From positions 1 through 64,000 of the forward strand of contig NZ_ADGX01000039.1 in NCBI RefSeq assembly GCF_000177675.1: DNA of 64,000 nucleotides, given 5' to 3'. Origin of the DNA: Parafrankia sp. EUN1f. GTDB taxonomy: Bacteria; Actinomycetota; Actinomycetes; Frankiales; Frankiaceae. This document shows, piece by piece, positions 27,711-36,335 of the stretch (the stretch's first letter is position 1; each line of letters opens with the position of its first letter). The notes under the pieces are model-generated. The model made no database searches. It had not been told where the DNA came from and was given only the letters and a program-made list of their open reading frames with translations. Both the position numbers and the translations under genes were made by a program.

Positions 27711-27744
27711 CGGGCCTGACCGGGTCCGGACCAGGTCAGGCCCG
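27711..27744 (+). terminator. hairpin after gcvP
   Basis: Arms cgggcctgacc (27711-27721) and ggtcaggcccg (27734-27744) pair perfectly over 11 bp with a 12-base loop, about 80 bases after the gcvP stop. There is no T-run. Preceding bases repeat the words gatccggtcggtg and gggcctg several times. Confidence 0.6.
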
Positions 27745-27907
27745 GTCCGCGGCAGGCCGGTTTCCGTCCGGTTTCTGACCACCTTCGGGCCTTGACCTGG
27801 AGCTGGTACGTGGTGATGCAGCTGGCGCAGTGTCCGGACTGTGGCCAATGATGGGGGTGGCGGTGGGCCCTCCCGGGCGACTTGTCACAATTGGCACGAC
27901 GGCGAAG

Positions 27908-27947
27908 TGCGCGGTGTTGTGCGTGACAGCACAGACCGCGCATTTTT
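27908..27947 (+). terminator. hairpin with T-run upstream of FkbM gene
   Basis: A stem formed by tgcgcggtgttgtgc and gcacagaccgcgca (one bulge), closed by a 6-base loop, followed by five T residues. It lies about 100 bases before the FkbM start codon, so it could be a second terminator for gcvP or an attenuator in the leader of the next gene. Confidence 0.5.
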
Positions 27948-28050
27948 CGGACAACCAGCCTGGATGGCTCGGCCCGGCGGCCAGCGCAGCGAAGCGCAGC
28001 CGGCGTCGGGCCCGCGCCGGACGGATGGCTCGCGAAAGGGACGTTCCGCG

Positions 28051-28806
28051 ATGCAGGAGCAGATGAACAGACAGCTCGGTCAGCTCCGCCAGACCGCGGT
28101 CGAGCTGGGTCTGGGGCCGGCGCTGAAGCTGGTCCGCCGCACCGTGCTGCCCAGCGCCCGCCGCAACGCGGTCGATGACCAACACCTCGCGCTGCTGCTC
28201 TCCTTCGTGCTCCAGGAGGACTCCAACTGCATCGACGTGGGTGCGCACCGCGGCGACGTGCTCAAGTCGATCGTGCTGCACGCCCCGCGCGGTGAGCACA
28301 TCGCCTACGAGCCGCTTCCGCACCTTTTCGAGTACCTCTGCCTGGAGTTCCCGACCGTCACGCTGAAGCAGGCCGCGCTCGCGGAGAAGTCCGGGGTCAG
28401 CCCGTTCGCCTACGTCCGCAGCCGGCCGGCGTACAGCGGGCTGCGTCAGCGGACGGCGGAGGGCGCCGAGGAGGTCGAGGAGATCGAGGTCGTCGTCGAG
28501 GTGCTCGACGAGACCCTCCCGCCTGAGCACCGCCTCGACCTGATCAAGATCGACGTCGAGGGCGCCGAGTACGGCGTGCTGAAGGGCGGGCAGAAGCTGC
28601 TCGCCACGAACCGCCCGTACATCATCTTCGAGTTCGGTGCCGCCGCCCGGAAGTACGGGACCACGGCGGAGGAGATGTACCGCCTGATCGACGGTGATCT
28701 GGGCCTGCGGATCTTCGACATGGACGGAACCGGCCCGTACACGCTCGGCAGCTTCCGCCGCACCTTCGACAACGGCAACCGCTTCAACTTCGTCGCGCAC
28801 GCCTGA
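28051..28806 (+). CDS. FkbM family methyltransferase
   Basis: A 251-residue SAM-dependent methyltransferase of the FkbM family, which O-methylate sugars, polyketides or similar. The SAM-binding motif is NCIDVGAHRGDVLKSIV (about residues 59-75). The family core YEPLPHLFEYLCLEF and the IDVEGAEYGVLKGGQKLL block (catalytic-region D-x-E-G) are both present. Full length for the family. The ATG at 28051 has a GAAAGGGA ribosome site; the longer open frame upstream reads through the hairpin and is not favoured. The acceptor substrate is unknown, and the neighbours give no pathway hint. Confidence 0.88.
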   Translation: MQEQMNRQLGQLRQTAVELGLGPALKLVRRTVLPSARRNAVDDQHLALLLSFVLQEDSNCIDVGAHRGDVLKSIVLHAPRGEHIAYEPLPHLFEYLCLEFPTVTLKQAALAEKSGVSPFAYVRSRPAYSGLRQRTAEGAEEVEEIEVVVEVLDETLPPEHRLDLIKIDVEGAEYGVLKGGQKLLATNRPYIIFEFGAAARKYGTTAEEMYRLIDGDLGLRIFDMDGTGPYTLGSFRRTFDNGNRFNFVAHA

Positions 28807-28810
28807 CACG

Positions 28811-28882
28811 GAACCCGAACGCGGGGCCCGAACGCGGGGCCCGAACGCGGGGCCCGAACGCGGGGCCCGAACGCGGGGCCCG
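28811..28882. repeat. 14-bp tandem repeat, five copies
   Basis: The unit cgaacgcggggccc is repeated five times immediately after the FkbM stop codon. The copies are individually self-complementary (ggggccc), so RNA from here would fold into a row of small stems that may help end transcription. Confidence 0.85.
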
Positions 28883-28957
28883 GACGCTCCGTGGTGAGCG
28901 TCCCGGCCCCGCGTCGTTCCCGGTGCGTGTCAGCCGCGGCTTCGAGATACTCGCCAG

Positions 28958-29410
28958 ATGGCGACGATCGACGGAATCGACGGGTTGAGGAAGCTGCAGG
29001 GCCAGGAGCTGGGCACCAGCTCGTGGCGGGAGATCACCCAGGAGCAGGTGAACGGTTTCGCCGACGCCACGGGCGACTGGCAGTGGATCCACGTCGATGT
29101 GGAGCGGGCGAAGGACGGGCCGTTCAAGACCACGATCGCCCACGGCTATCTCACGCTGTCGCTGATCCCGGTGATCTCCGCTGACGTCGCGCAGGTCACC
29201 GGGATCAAGCTGGCGCTGAACTACGGCCTTAACAAGGTGCGCTTCCCGCAGCCGGTCCCGGTCGGCTCCCGGGTCCGCGGCATCGTCCGCAACCTGACGG
29301 TCGAGGACGTGCCCGGCGGTGTCCAGGCGGTCAACCAGGTCACCATCGAGATGGAGGGCGCCACCAAGCCGGTCTGCGTTGCCGAGACGGTGGTCCGCTA
29401 CCTCGCCTGA
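28958..29410 (+). CDS. MaoC family (R)-specific enoyl-CoA hydratase-like protein
   Basis: A 150-residue single hot-dog domain protein of the MaoC dehydratase family. The hydratase signature is visible: FADATGDWQWIHVDVERAK, with the Asp and His six residues apart that form the catalytic dyad, followed by IAHGYLTLSLIPVI and YGLNKVRFPQPVPVGSRVRG. Length is normal. Such enzymes hydrate trans-2-enoyl-CoA in fatty acid or ketone pathways. It stands alone, convergent with a methyltransferase. The start ATG lies at 28958. Confidence 0.92.
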   Translation: MATIDGIDGLRKLQGQELGTSSWREITQEQVNGFADATGDWQWIHVDVERAKDGPFKTTIAHGYLTLSLIPVISADVAQVTGIKLALNYGLNKVRFPQPVPVGSRVRGIVRNLTVEDVPGGVQAVNQVTIEMEGATKPVCVAETVVRYLA

Positions 29411-29437
29411 GGCCTTCCCCGGCCGCTGCTGCCGAGC

Positions 29438-29495
29438 AGGATCTGAGGGTCGTGGTCGTCAGAACGACGGAAGTCCTCGACTCTTCGGACTCTCC
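29438..29495. repeat. dispersed hairpin element, copy at MaoC/methyltransferase 3' ends
   Basis: Contains caggatctgagggtcgtggtc, the small hairpin gtcgtcagaacgac and aagtcctcgactcttcggac. It aligns with the elements at 8147-8205 and 56165-56195 and lies between two convergent genes, as does copy 1. Confidence 0.6.
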
Positions 29496-29531
29496 CTACC
29501 GGGCTACCGATGCGCCGTGCGACGGGTGGGT

Positions 29532-30335
29532 TCAGCCGCGGGGCGCGCCCACCGTCGCGGTGACGATCCGGATGGTCGGACGCCAGTGCAGCCCACCGGC
29601 GTCCACCGACGGCGCGTGCCAGCGGGTGAGGTCATCGATCATCGCCGGGAGGTCGGCGTTGTCGACCTTCTCGAGCATCGAGCGGACCGCGGTGCCCCAC
29701 GCCCAGTGCCACCAGTGCTCCACGTCGCGGAAGACCAGGTCGGTGGCGACGAGATCGTCCCGGGTGAGTTCGAATCCGGCCGCGGTGAGCGCCCGGGCCA
29801 GCGCGCCTTCCGCCAGGATGGCCTGCCCGGGCCGGCGGTCGGCCGCGCCCAGGCCGGTCGCCAGGCGAAGCGGGTAGTCGGGCCGGCTCCACAGCGGGTC
29901 CGGGGCACCGAAGACGCTGACGGCCAGCCGCCCGCCGGGCCGCAGCAGGCCACGCCACCGCGCGAGTGCTCCCACCGGGTCGGGCAGCAGGAACAGGCCC
30001 ATGCCGCAGAGCAGGACGTCGGCACTGGCCGGCTCGACCGGAGGGTTCGTCGCGTCGGCGACCGCCACAGTCGCCCAGGGCAGCGAGCGGGCCGCGACGT
30101 CGGCGGCGGTCAGCGCCACCATGGTCGGCGCCAGGTCGAAGGCGCGAACCGAACCGGTGGGCCCGGTCGCCTCGGCGGCGGGGATGAGGACGGCGCCGCG
30201 GCCGCAGGCGAGATCGACCACGTCCTCGCCGGGCCGGACGCCGGCGGCGCTGACCAGCGTTCGGCCCAGCGGGCGGAAGAACGGTATCCCGTGGACGTCG
30301 GCGTCGTAGTCGTGGGCCGCCCGCTCGAAGACCAT
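29532..30335 (-). CDS. class I SAM-dependent methyltransferase
   Basis: A 267-residue methyltransferase of the ubiE/Methyltransf_11 type. SAM motif I is VVDLACGRGAVLIPAAE (about residues 39-55), the acidic motif II is RAFDLAPTMV, and LRPGGRLAVSVFGAPD is the post-motif III strand. The C-terminal part is unusual with many tryptophans (HWWHWAWG), likely a substrate cap. ATG at 30335 starts a typical family N-terminus (FERAAHDYDA). However, there is no good ribosome site, and the preceding ORF on the same strand runs into this gene out of frame. The two may be fused by a frameshift or coupled. Confidence 0.85.
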   Translation of the reverse strand: MVFERAAHDYDADVHGIPFFRPLGRTLVSAAGVRPGEDVVDLACGRGAVLIPAAEATGPTGSVRAFDLAPTMVALTAADVAARSLPWATVAVADATNPPVEPASADVLLCGMGLFLLPDPVGALARWRGLLRPGGRLAVSVFGAPDPLWSRPDYPLRLATGLGAADRRPGQAILAEGALARALTAAGFELTRDDLVATDLVFRDVEHWWHWAWGTAVRSMLEKVDNADLPAMIDDLTRWHAPSVDAGGLHWRPTIRIVTATVGAPRG

Positions 30336-30970
30336 GGTGCTGGGACGGGGGCCGGCACCGACCCCGACCCCGACCCCGACCCCGGCGCCGGCGACGTGGC
30401 ACTGCCGCGCTGGCCGGCGTCGGTGCCGGTTGACAGGTCTGTTCCTCGGTCAAGGCCGTTGCTGGTGGCGGTCACGCTTACAGTGTCCGCCCTGGCGTCG
30501 GCGCCGAGCCGGGTGCCGGCCGCAGCGGTCCGCCGGCCCGTGAGGTCGGTGACCAGGTCCACCGCGGCGTCGTCCGGCTCGAAGCGGCTTACGTCGATCC
30601 CGGCGAGCCCACGACCGCTCAGCCACTCCTCGGCCGCGTCGAACCCGGCGAGCAGTTCCAGGCGGCGCAGGTCGAGGCCGAGCCGGCCCAGGCCGGCGGG
30701 TTCGAGGTCGGCGAAGGTGAAGTCGCCGAGCTCAAGACCGCCCGCCGGTGGGTGTGCCGCGAGCCATCCGCCGCGGGCGGGGCTGGCGCTCGGGCTCCGG
30801 ACCGGAATCCGGACCGGGTCGTCGTCGCGTTCCGGGGTCGCGCCCCGACCCTGCGCACCGGGCGGCAGGATCCGCTCGACAGTGATCTCGTCGATGGTGA
30901 ACCCACCCATGGAGATCGTTTTCATCGCGATCCCGTCCACGGTGAGCCCGTCCATGGTGAGCTCGTCCAC
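30110..30970 (-). CDS. unrecognised protein overlapping the methyltransferase gene
   Basis: A GTG-started frame of 286 codons. The first 210 (down to about 30345) have very strong coding-type codon use. The N-terminus is a striking alternating pattern, DELTMDGLTVDGIAMKTISM, then GFTIDEITVERI, suggesting strands or a recognition segment. A second block (LELGDFTFADLEPAG, LRRLELLAGFDAAEEWLSGRG, IDVSRFEPDDAAVDLVTDL) looks like a small helical domain. After a (GS)n linker encoded by a 6-bp repeat, the frame passes into the methyltransferase gene out of frame and loses coding character. So the true protein probably ends near 30340 or is fused with the methyltransferase by a one-base change. No family recognised. 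Confidence 0.55.
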   Translation of the reverse strand: MDELTMDGLTVDGIAMKTISMGGFTIDEITVERILPPGAQGRGATPERDDDPVRIPVRSPSASPARGGWLAAHPPAGGLELGDFTFADLEPAGLGRLGLDLRRLELLAGFDAAEEWLSGRGLAGIDVSRFEPDDAAVDLVTDLTGRRTAAAGTRLGADARADTVSVTATSNGLDRGTDLSTGTDAGQRGSATSPAPGSGSGSGSVPAPVPAPWSSSGRPTTTTPTSTGYRSSARWAERWSAPPASGPARTWSISPAAAAPSSSPPPRRPGPPVRFAPSTWRRPWWR

Positions 30971-31139
30971 GCCGCGTCGCCTTCTTCCGCCGGGCCGCCT
31001 GGGGCGACTTTCTGCCTGTGGCGTCTCAGCTAATCAGGACAGATCCCCCCATTCCGCCACCCAGATCGGGGCTAGCCGGCCGATCGAAAGTGCTAACCGC
31101 CAGCTGTCGACACCCGCTCTGACCTGCGGAAACGGAATC

Positions 31140-33698
31140 TCATCGGTGCAGTTCGCGGCCGTTCGCCGAATGGTCGATCGGCTCGGTTGAGACCTGTGTG
31201 GGGATGCCCGATCCGGCCATCGCCGGGCCGGAAGGAGGTTTAAGGCGATCTGTCCCACCCGACTTCGGGCTGGTCCCGGAGTCGGGGCCACCCCCGTCGG
31301 CGGGCGGCGGGTCGGGTGCCGGACCACCCCCGGTGCCCAGCGACCCGCGGCCGGTCGGCTCCCCGCCGCCCGCCCCGGCCTTCCGTCCAGTGCCGGCACT
31401 GGCATCGGTACCGGTGCCGCCTTTCCTGTCGGCGCCGGCCTTCCCGACGGTGGCGTGGCCGGCCGTCCTGCCGTCGCCGGCGCGGTCTGTCGGCGCCACC
31501 GCGGCGGCGGCCGGTCCGGGAGCGAAACGCTCACCATGGACGTCGACCTGGGGCAGCAGCCGATCACACCATCGCGGCAGCCACCAGTTCGCCCGGCCCA
31601 GCAGCGCCATCGTGGCCGGCACCAGCACCAGGCGGATCAACGTCGCGTCGACGAACACCGCGACCGCCATGCCGACGCCGACCATCTTCACGGTCACGTC
31701 CGGGTCGAGGGCGAACCCCGCGAAGACGGCGATCATGATGAGGGCGGCGCTCGTGATCACCCGGGCGGTCGAGGCGAGGCCACGCACCACGCTGCCGCGC
31801 GGGTCGCGGGTGACCACCCAGTCCTCCCTGATCCGGGAAAGCAGGAAGACCTCGTAGTCCATGCTCAGCCCGAACAGCACGGTGAACATCAGGACGGGCA
31901 GCCAGCTCGACATCGGGACGCTGTGCGGCAGCCCCAGAAGGTCGGTTCCCCATCCCCACTGGAAGACCGCGGTCACCACGCCGTAGGCCGCGGAGATGGA
32001 CAGCAGGTTCATCACGGCAGCCTTGAGGGCGACCACCGGCGACCGGAAGACGATGGTCAGCAGCAGGATGGACACGCCGACCACGAAGCCCACGACCCAC
32101 CACAGCCGCTCGGCCAGCAGCGCGGACAGGTCGGCGAAGATCGCGGTCGTGCCGGTGACGTCCACGCCGGGTGGCAGGACGTCGTCGCGCAGCCGGTTGA
32201 CCAGCTCGGTCGAGGCGGCGTCGCTCGGTCCGGTCGTCGGCACCACCTCGATCACCGCCGCGGTACCGGACGGTGCGACGACCGCCGGTGTGACGGAAGC
32301 CACGCCGGGGACCGCGGCGACCTTCGAGCCCAGCTCGGCCAGGGCTTCGGGCGGGATCCGCCGAAGGTCGACGGCCAGCAGCAGGGGGCCGTTCGCGCCG
32401 GGCCCGTACTCGCTGGAGATCAGGTCGTAGGCGCGCCGCTGGGTGACGTCGACCGGCTGGCTGCCGGCGTCCTGCGGCCAGGTGCGCATCGTCAGGATCG
32501 GCGCGCTGAGTGCCAGCAGGATGATGAGCGCCCCGAAGGCCCACGGGCCCGGCCGATTACCGATGCGCCTCGCCCAGACGGCGGTCAGGGTGCGTCGCGC
32601 GGCGACGGAGGGCTCACCCGAGCCGAGGAGGGCTCCGGGGGAGGACGCGCCGCTGCCGGCCGCGGCGACCGAACGGGCGACGGATCGGGCCGCCAGCAGC
32701 TCGGCGTGGTTGCGGCGCCGCAGAACCCGCAGATCCGCGAGGCCGCACAACGCCGGAACGAGGGTGATCGCGACCAGCACGACCGCGATCACGACAGCGG
32801 CCGTCGTGAACGCCGTCGTCACATAGGTGCTGAGCCCGACGAGCCGCAGCCCCGTCAACGAGAGGATCACGGTGAGGCCCGCGAAGACCACTGAGGCGCC
32901 GGCCGTGGCGTTCGCCCGGCCTGCGGCCTCCCGAACCGGCAGACCCGCCCGCAGTCCTTCCACGTGCCGGGTGACGAGCAGCAGCGCGTAGTCGATGCCG
33001 ACGCCGATGCCGACCATCGAGGCCAGCGACGGCGCGATCGAGCTCACCGTGGTCACCGCGGCGATCAGGGTGATGCATGACGCCCCGATCCCCAGGCCGA
33101 TCATGGCCACCGCGATCGGCACTCCCGCGGCGACCAGCGACCCGAAGGCGATCAGCAGGATCAGCAGGGCCAGCACGACGCCGGTCGCCTCCGCCCGGCC
33201 GTCGACCTTCTGCAGGTTCTCCGAGATCTGGCCGCCGACGTCCACCTGCAGTCCCCGCTGGGTGGCGGGGGTGGCCGCCGTGAACAGGTCCGCCAGCGCC
33301 TGCTCCGCGTCCATGTCGGCGACCGGATCCGTGTAGTTCACGGTGAGCAGGGCGGTGTCGCCGTCCCGGGAAAGCTGGGGCGGGCTGGCCACCACAGCCG
33401 ACGGCAGGGCGGCGAGCCGGGTTCGCACGGTCGTCAGCAGGCCGGCGTCCAGGGGGGCGCCGTCGGGATCGTGCACCACGACCCGGGCGTCGGCGCCCGC
33501 GAGGTTCGGAAAGTTCGCGCGCAGCAGGTCCGTCCCGTGCTGCGAAGCCGTCATCGGGGCGCTGAAGTCGTCGTGGGGCTCGCCGCCGGAGCCGGCCGCG
33601 AGCCCCAGTGCCACGACGAGGGTGGCCAGCCACATCCCGATGACCCGCCACGGCCGGGTGGCCGCGGCAGCTCCGATCCGGTAAAGCAACCCGGACAT
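31140..33698 (-). CDS. MMPL/RND family transporter
   Basis: An 852-residue integral membrane protein of the MMPL group of RND exporters, which export lipids or drugs using the proton gradient. Two repeats each have an outer loop and a membrane block. The first membrane block holds GIGVGIDYALLLVTRHVEGLRAG and the second has FGLSMDYEVFLLSRIREDW, the paired Asp-Tyr proton-relay segments typical of the family. About eleven or twelve membrane segments are visible. The last 130 residues are a Gly/Pro-rich cytoplasmic tail. ATG 33698 has a GAGGAGGA ribosome site. The unknown protein and methyltransferase genes follow on the same strand after 169 bases. The substrate is unknown. Confidence 0.93.
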   Translation of the reverse strand: MSGLLYRIGAAAATRPWRVIGMWLATLVVALGLAAGSGGEPHDDFSAPMTASQHGTDLLRANFPNLAGADARVVVHDPDGAPLDAGLLTTVRTRLAALPSAVVASPPQLSRDGDTALLTVNYTDPVADMDAEQALADLFTAATPATQRGLQVDVGGQISENLQKVDGRAEATGVVLALLILLIAFGSLVAAGVPIAVAMIGLGIGASCITLIAAVTTVSSIAPSLASMVGIGVGIDYALLLVTRHVEGLRAGLPVREAAGRANATAGASVVFAGLTVILSLTGLRLVGLSTYVTTAFTTAAVVIAVVLVAITLVPALCGLADLRVLRRRNHAELLAARSVARSVAAAGSGASSPGALLGSGEPSVAARRTLTAVWARRIGNRPGPWAFGALIILLALSAPILTMRTWPQDAGSQPVDVTQRRAYDLISSEYGPGANGPLLLAVDLRRIPPEALAELGSKVAAVPGVASVTPAVVAPSGTAAVIEVVPTTGPSDAASTELVNRLRDDVLPPGVDVTGTTAIFADLSALLAERLWWVVGFVVGVSILLLTIVFRSPVVALKAAVMNLLSISAAYGVVTAVFQWGWGTDLLGLPHSVPMSSWLPVLMFTVLFGLSMDYEVFLLSRIREDWVVTRDPRGSVVRGLASTARVITSAALIMIAVFAGFALDPDVTVKMVGVGMAVAVFVDATLIRLVLVPATMALLGRANWWLPRWCDRLLPQVDVHGERFAPGPAAAAVAPTDRAGDGRTAGHATVGKAGADRKGGTGTDASAGTGRKAGAGGGEPTGRGSLGTGGGPAPDPPPADGGGPDSGTSPKSGGTDRLKPPSGPAMAGSGIPTQVSTEPIDHSANGRELHR

Positions 33699-34129
33699 CA
33701 GTCCTCCTCGACTCCGCTGGGCCGACGTGGGCGGTGGACGTGGGCGTGGATGTGGGCGTTGGGGTGGTGCACCGCTGGGCGCTGTTCCCCTGCGGGGGAG
33801 AGGGAGCGGGGGAGCGGGGAACGGCGTCGAGAGCGCCTCGTCCGACTGTTCGGGCGGGACGCTCGGATGGGTGTCGCGGGGAGGGAGGGGGGTGGTGTGT
33901 TCGGCGCTACACGCCGGTGGGAGGATCGAGGTTTCTTCGTTCGAGGTGAAGGCTCGAGCTCTCCGCGGAGATTACGTTGCGAAAGGCGCCCTAAACGGGC
34001 AAATCGCGCATACCACTCAAGGTGCGTCCTGGCGATGACGCGTGCCGGCACGTCGGACGCCTGTCATGTCGCGTAGCCGACGAAACCCGGTGCCTGTCGG
34101 TGCCTCATCAGGCCTGTCGGTGCCGGGCC
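33699..34129. other. intergenic region upstream of MMPL gene
   Basis: About 430 bases with no convincing gene. Bases 33727-33765 repeat the degenerate word gtggacgtgggcgtg. The segment 33960-34030 is AT-richer and may hold the promoter of a transcript running leftward into the MMPL gene, but no motif is clear. Confidence 0.4.
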
Positions 34130-35743
34130 TCAGAGTGCTTCGGCTGCTCCGCTGACCGCGAGCTGGTCGCCGTCCGCGGGCGCCCCGATGGTCCCGCTGA
34201 CCGCGACCTGGTCACGCCCCGCGCTCTTCGCCGCGTACAGCGCGCTGTCGGCGGCCGCGACCAGGCCGAACGTGTCCGCGGCATGGGTCGGTATGGCGGC
34301 CGCGCCCACCGACACCGTGACCGCGACGAGCTGCTCGCCGGCCGGACGCGGCCCGTCTCCCGGGCGCGGCGGGTCGGTGCGCCGGCCCGGCGGGTCGAGC
34401 TGGCCGCCCGGCGAACGGGTGCCGACCCGGATCGGCGTGGCGCAGACCTGGCGGCGCAGCCGTTCCCCGACGGCCGCGAGGTCGATCTCGGGCAGGTCCG
34501 TGACCAGGACGGCGAACTCCTCACCGCCGTACCGGCCCAGCACGTCACCGGGCCGGGTCGCCGCCCGCAGCCGGCGCGCCACCTCGACCAGGACGTCGTC
34601 CCCGACCGGATGCCCGAACCGGTCGTTGATCGACTTGAAGTGGTCGACGTCGATCAGGAACAGACCGAGGCGGTGGCCCTCCCGCAACGCGCGGTCGACC
34701 GCCGCGGACAGCTCACCGTCCAGATGGCGGCGGGTGTGCACGCCGGTCAGGCCGTCGGTGATCGCGGCCTGGTGCTGGTCCGCGACCAGACCCGCCATCC
34801 GGAAGATGATGAGGACGAACATCGCGCCGCTGGAGACGGCGACGACCACCAGGCCGTCGGTCTCGCCGCGAACGCTCTGCACCGTCAGCACGATCGGCGC
34901 GACCAGCGCCGCCGCCGTGAGGGCCAGCAGCCGGGACGTCGACAGGACCGCAGTGCTCCGGTTCCGGGCGGTGGTGAGCTCGCGCATGCTCGGATGGAGG
35001 GCGGCGCCGCCGAGCCCCAGCGCGCTGAGCAGGGCGACGAGCTGTGCGCCGCCCCCGTTCTGGTCCGTCCCGTCGATCTGCCGTGGCAGGTAGAGCAGCG
35101 ATGCGGCCAGGACCGCCGAGAGGTGGGTGAGGAGCAGGTAGCCGGCCGGTCCGCGCCGGCCGCGGTCGAGCACCAGCAGCAGGCCGGCCGCGAACAGCGC
35201 CGGGAACGAGGCGGCGTAGGCCAGCGCGGTGACGCGGGTCGCGAACGTGGACGAATGCTCCGCCGACAGACCTGGGGCGATCACATAGACCCAGGCGACG
35301 AGGGCCCCCGCGACCCCGATGGTCGCACTGTCCAGCACGTCGGTGAGCCCACCGGGCAGGCCACACCGGCGGGCCAGCACGACGACGCCGGCCACCAGCA
35401 GTAGGTACTGGGCCAGGTAGCAGACGTCCCAGAGCCCCGGGAAGCGGTGCCGGTCGAGCAGGCTCCCGATGCCGTAGAGCAGCGAGTCGCCGAGGGTCGC
35501 CGTGGCCTGGGCGGCGGCGAACAGCCACCACGGCAGCGTGGCCGCCGGGCGGTGCCGGCGTACCCCCACGCATACCGCGGCCGTGGCGCAGACGCCGGCC
35601 AGCAGCTCGACGGCGGTGCGCCCGGCCGACAGGATGCCAGCTGCCGACAGCGCCCAGAAGACGATCAGCAGGCCGATCCCGCCGCCCAGCGCCAAGGCCC
35701 GGCGGCAGTCGGACGATGGCCGCATGGCTCGGGGTGCGGTCAC
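34130..35743 (-). CDS. membrane-bound diguanylate cyclase (GGDEF protein)
   Basis: A 537-residue protein predicted to make cyclic di-GMP from two GTP. The N-terminal 320 residues contain about eight or nine membrane segments (MASE-like sensor). The GGDEF domain follows (about residues 350-480, then a C-terminal tail): active site RYGGEEFAVLV, the dimer/metal segment LFLIDVDHFKSINDRFGHPVGDDVL, and an RPGD inhibitory I-site exactly five residues before GGEEF, so product inhibition is expected. There is no EAL domain. Starts at GTG 35743 or ATG 35725 are possible. A long linker with a (G)GQLDPPGRR-type insertion separates the two halves of the domain's C-terminal part. Confidence 0.93.
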   Translation of the reverse strand: MTAPRAMRPSSDCRRALALGGGIGLLIVFWALSAAGILSAGRTAVELLAGVCATAAVCVGVRRHRPAATLPWWLFAAAQATATLGDSLLYGIGSLLDRHRFPGLWDVCYLAQYLLLVAGVVVLARRCGLPGGLTDVLDSATIGVAGALVAWVYVIAPGLSAEHSSTFATRVTALAYAASFPALFAAGLLLVLDRGRRGPAGYLLLTHLSAVLAASLLYLPRQIDGTDQNGGGAQLVALLSALGLGGAALHPSMRELTTARNRSTAVLSTSRLLALTAAALVAPIVLTVQSVRGETDGLVVVAVSSGAMFVLIIFRMAGLVADQHQAAITDGLTGVHTRRHLDGELSAAVDRALREGHRLGLFLIDVDHFKSINDRFGHPVGDDVLVEVARRLRAATRPGDVLGRYGGEEFAVLVTDLPEIDLAAVGERLRRQVCATPIRVGTRSPGGQLDPPGRRTDPPRPGDGPRPAGEQLVAVTVSVGAAAIPTHAADTFGLVAAADSALYAAKSAGRDQVAVSGTIGAPADGDQLAVSGAAEAL

Positions 35744-36249
35744 CGATCACCGGGAATCGCCGGCGACCGGGTGCCGGGCGGAAGCGACCGGGGCATGAGC
35801 AGCGTCTCCGAATACGAATGCCTGAAGCTGCGGAGGCGCCGGTGCAGGGGCGCGGGTCCGCGGGAACGGGGTCCGTGGGTTGTGGTGCGGGGGAGCGCGG
35901 AATCCGAACGCCGGAGACGCTGGACGGGCACACTCCCAGCAGCCGGGACGCCGGTGCGGCCCGCAACGCCACCTTGTACCCGGGATGGCCCGAGTACCGG
36001 AGATGGCCCGACAGAAGAGCTTCAGCCCGTTGGGTCGGACCTGAACCACAACAGAACCATCCTGATGGTAGCTCAGTGTGCACGATCCTTTGACGCAGGG
36101 TATGAGCTTTTGTCTGATTCTTGTGTCGCGGGGACGGCCCGGTACGCCCGGTGTGGGCGAGTGCGCAGTCCTGTCGTGGCTCGCTCCCCGGTCAGCCGGT
36201 GATCAGCCCGTGATGGTGGCCGTTGCCGGCGGCGGCCGTCCCGGGGGGC
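35744..36249. other. intergenic, no gene seen
   Basis: About 500 bases before the ligase gene's 3' end without coding signal on either strand. The stretch 36030-36120 is clearly richer in A and T and contains tttgacgcagggtatgagc, which could be a promoter of a leftward or rightward transcript; direction is not clear. Confidence 0.4.
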
Positions 36250-36251
36250 GC

Positions 36252-36335
36252 GACCGCGGAGCTGTCGGAAACGCGGAGCTGTCGGGAACGCGGAGCTGTC
36301 AGAGACGCGGAGCTGTCAGGAACGCAGAGCTGTCA
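36252..36335. repeat. 17-bp tandem repeat at ligase gene 3' end
   Basis: The word (g)aacgcggagctgtc(a/g)g is repeated five times with small changes and runs into the stop codon of the ligase gene. Each copy includes the palindrome-like gagctgtc. Confidence 0.75.

Noticed and set aside
30850-30970. RiPP precursor leader in the unrecognised ORF
   Set aside because: The acidic, patterned N-terminus is reminiscent of leader peptides, but no Cys/Ser/Thr-rich core and no modification enzyme other than one methyltransferase was seen.
29319-31190. 623-codon open frame on the plus strand
   Set aside because: It is antisense to the methyltransferase and the unrecognised ORF, whose codon patterns are clearly coding on the minus strand.
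36060-36080. ggtagctcagt, a tRNA D-loop-like word
   Set aside because: No cloverleaf, no acceptor stem and no T-loop sequence follow.
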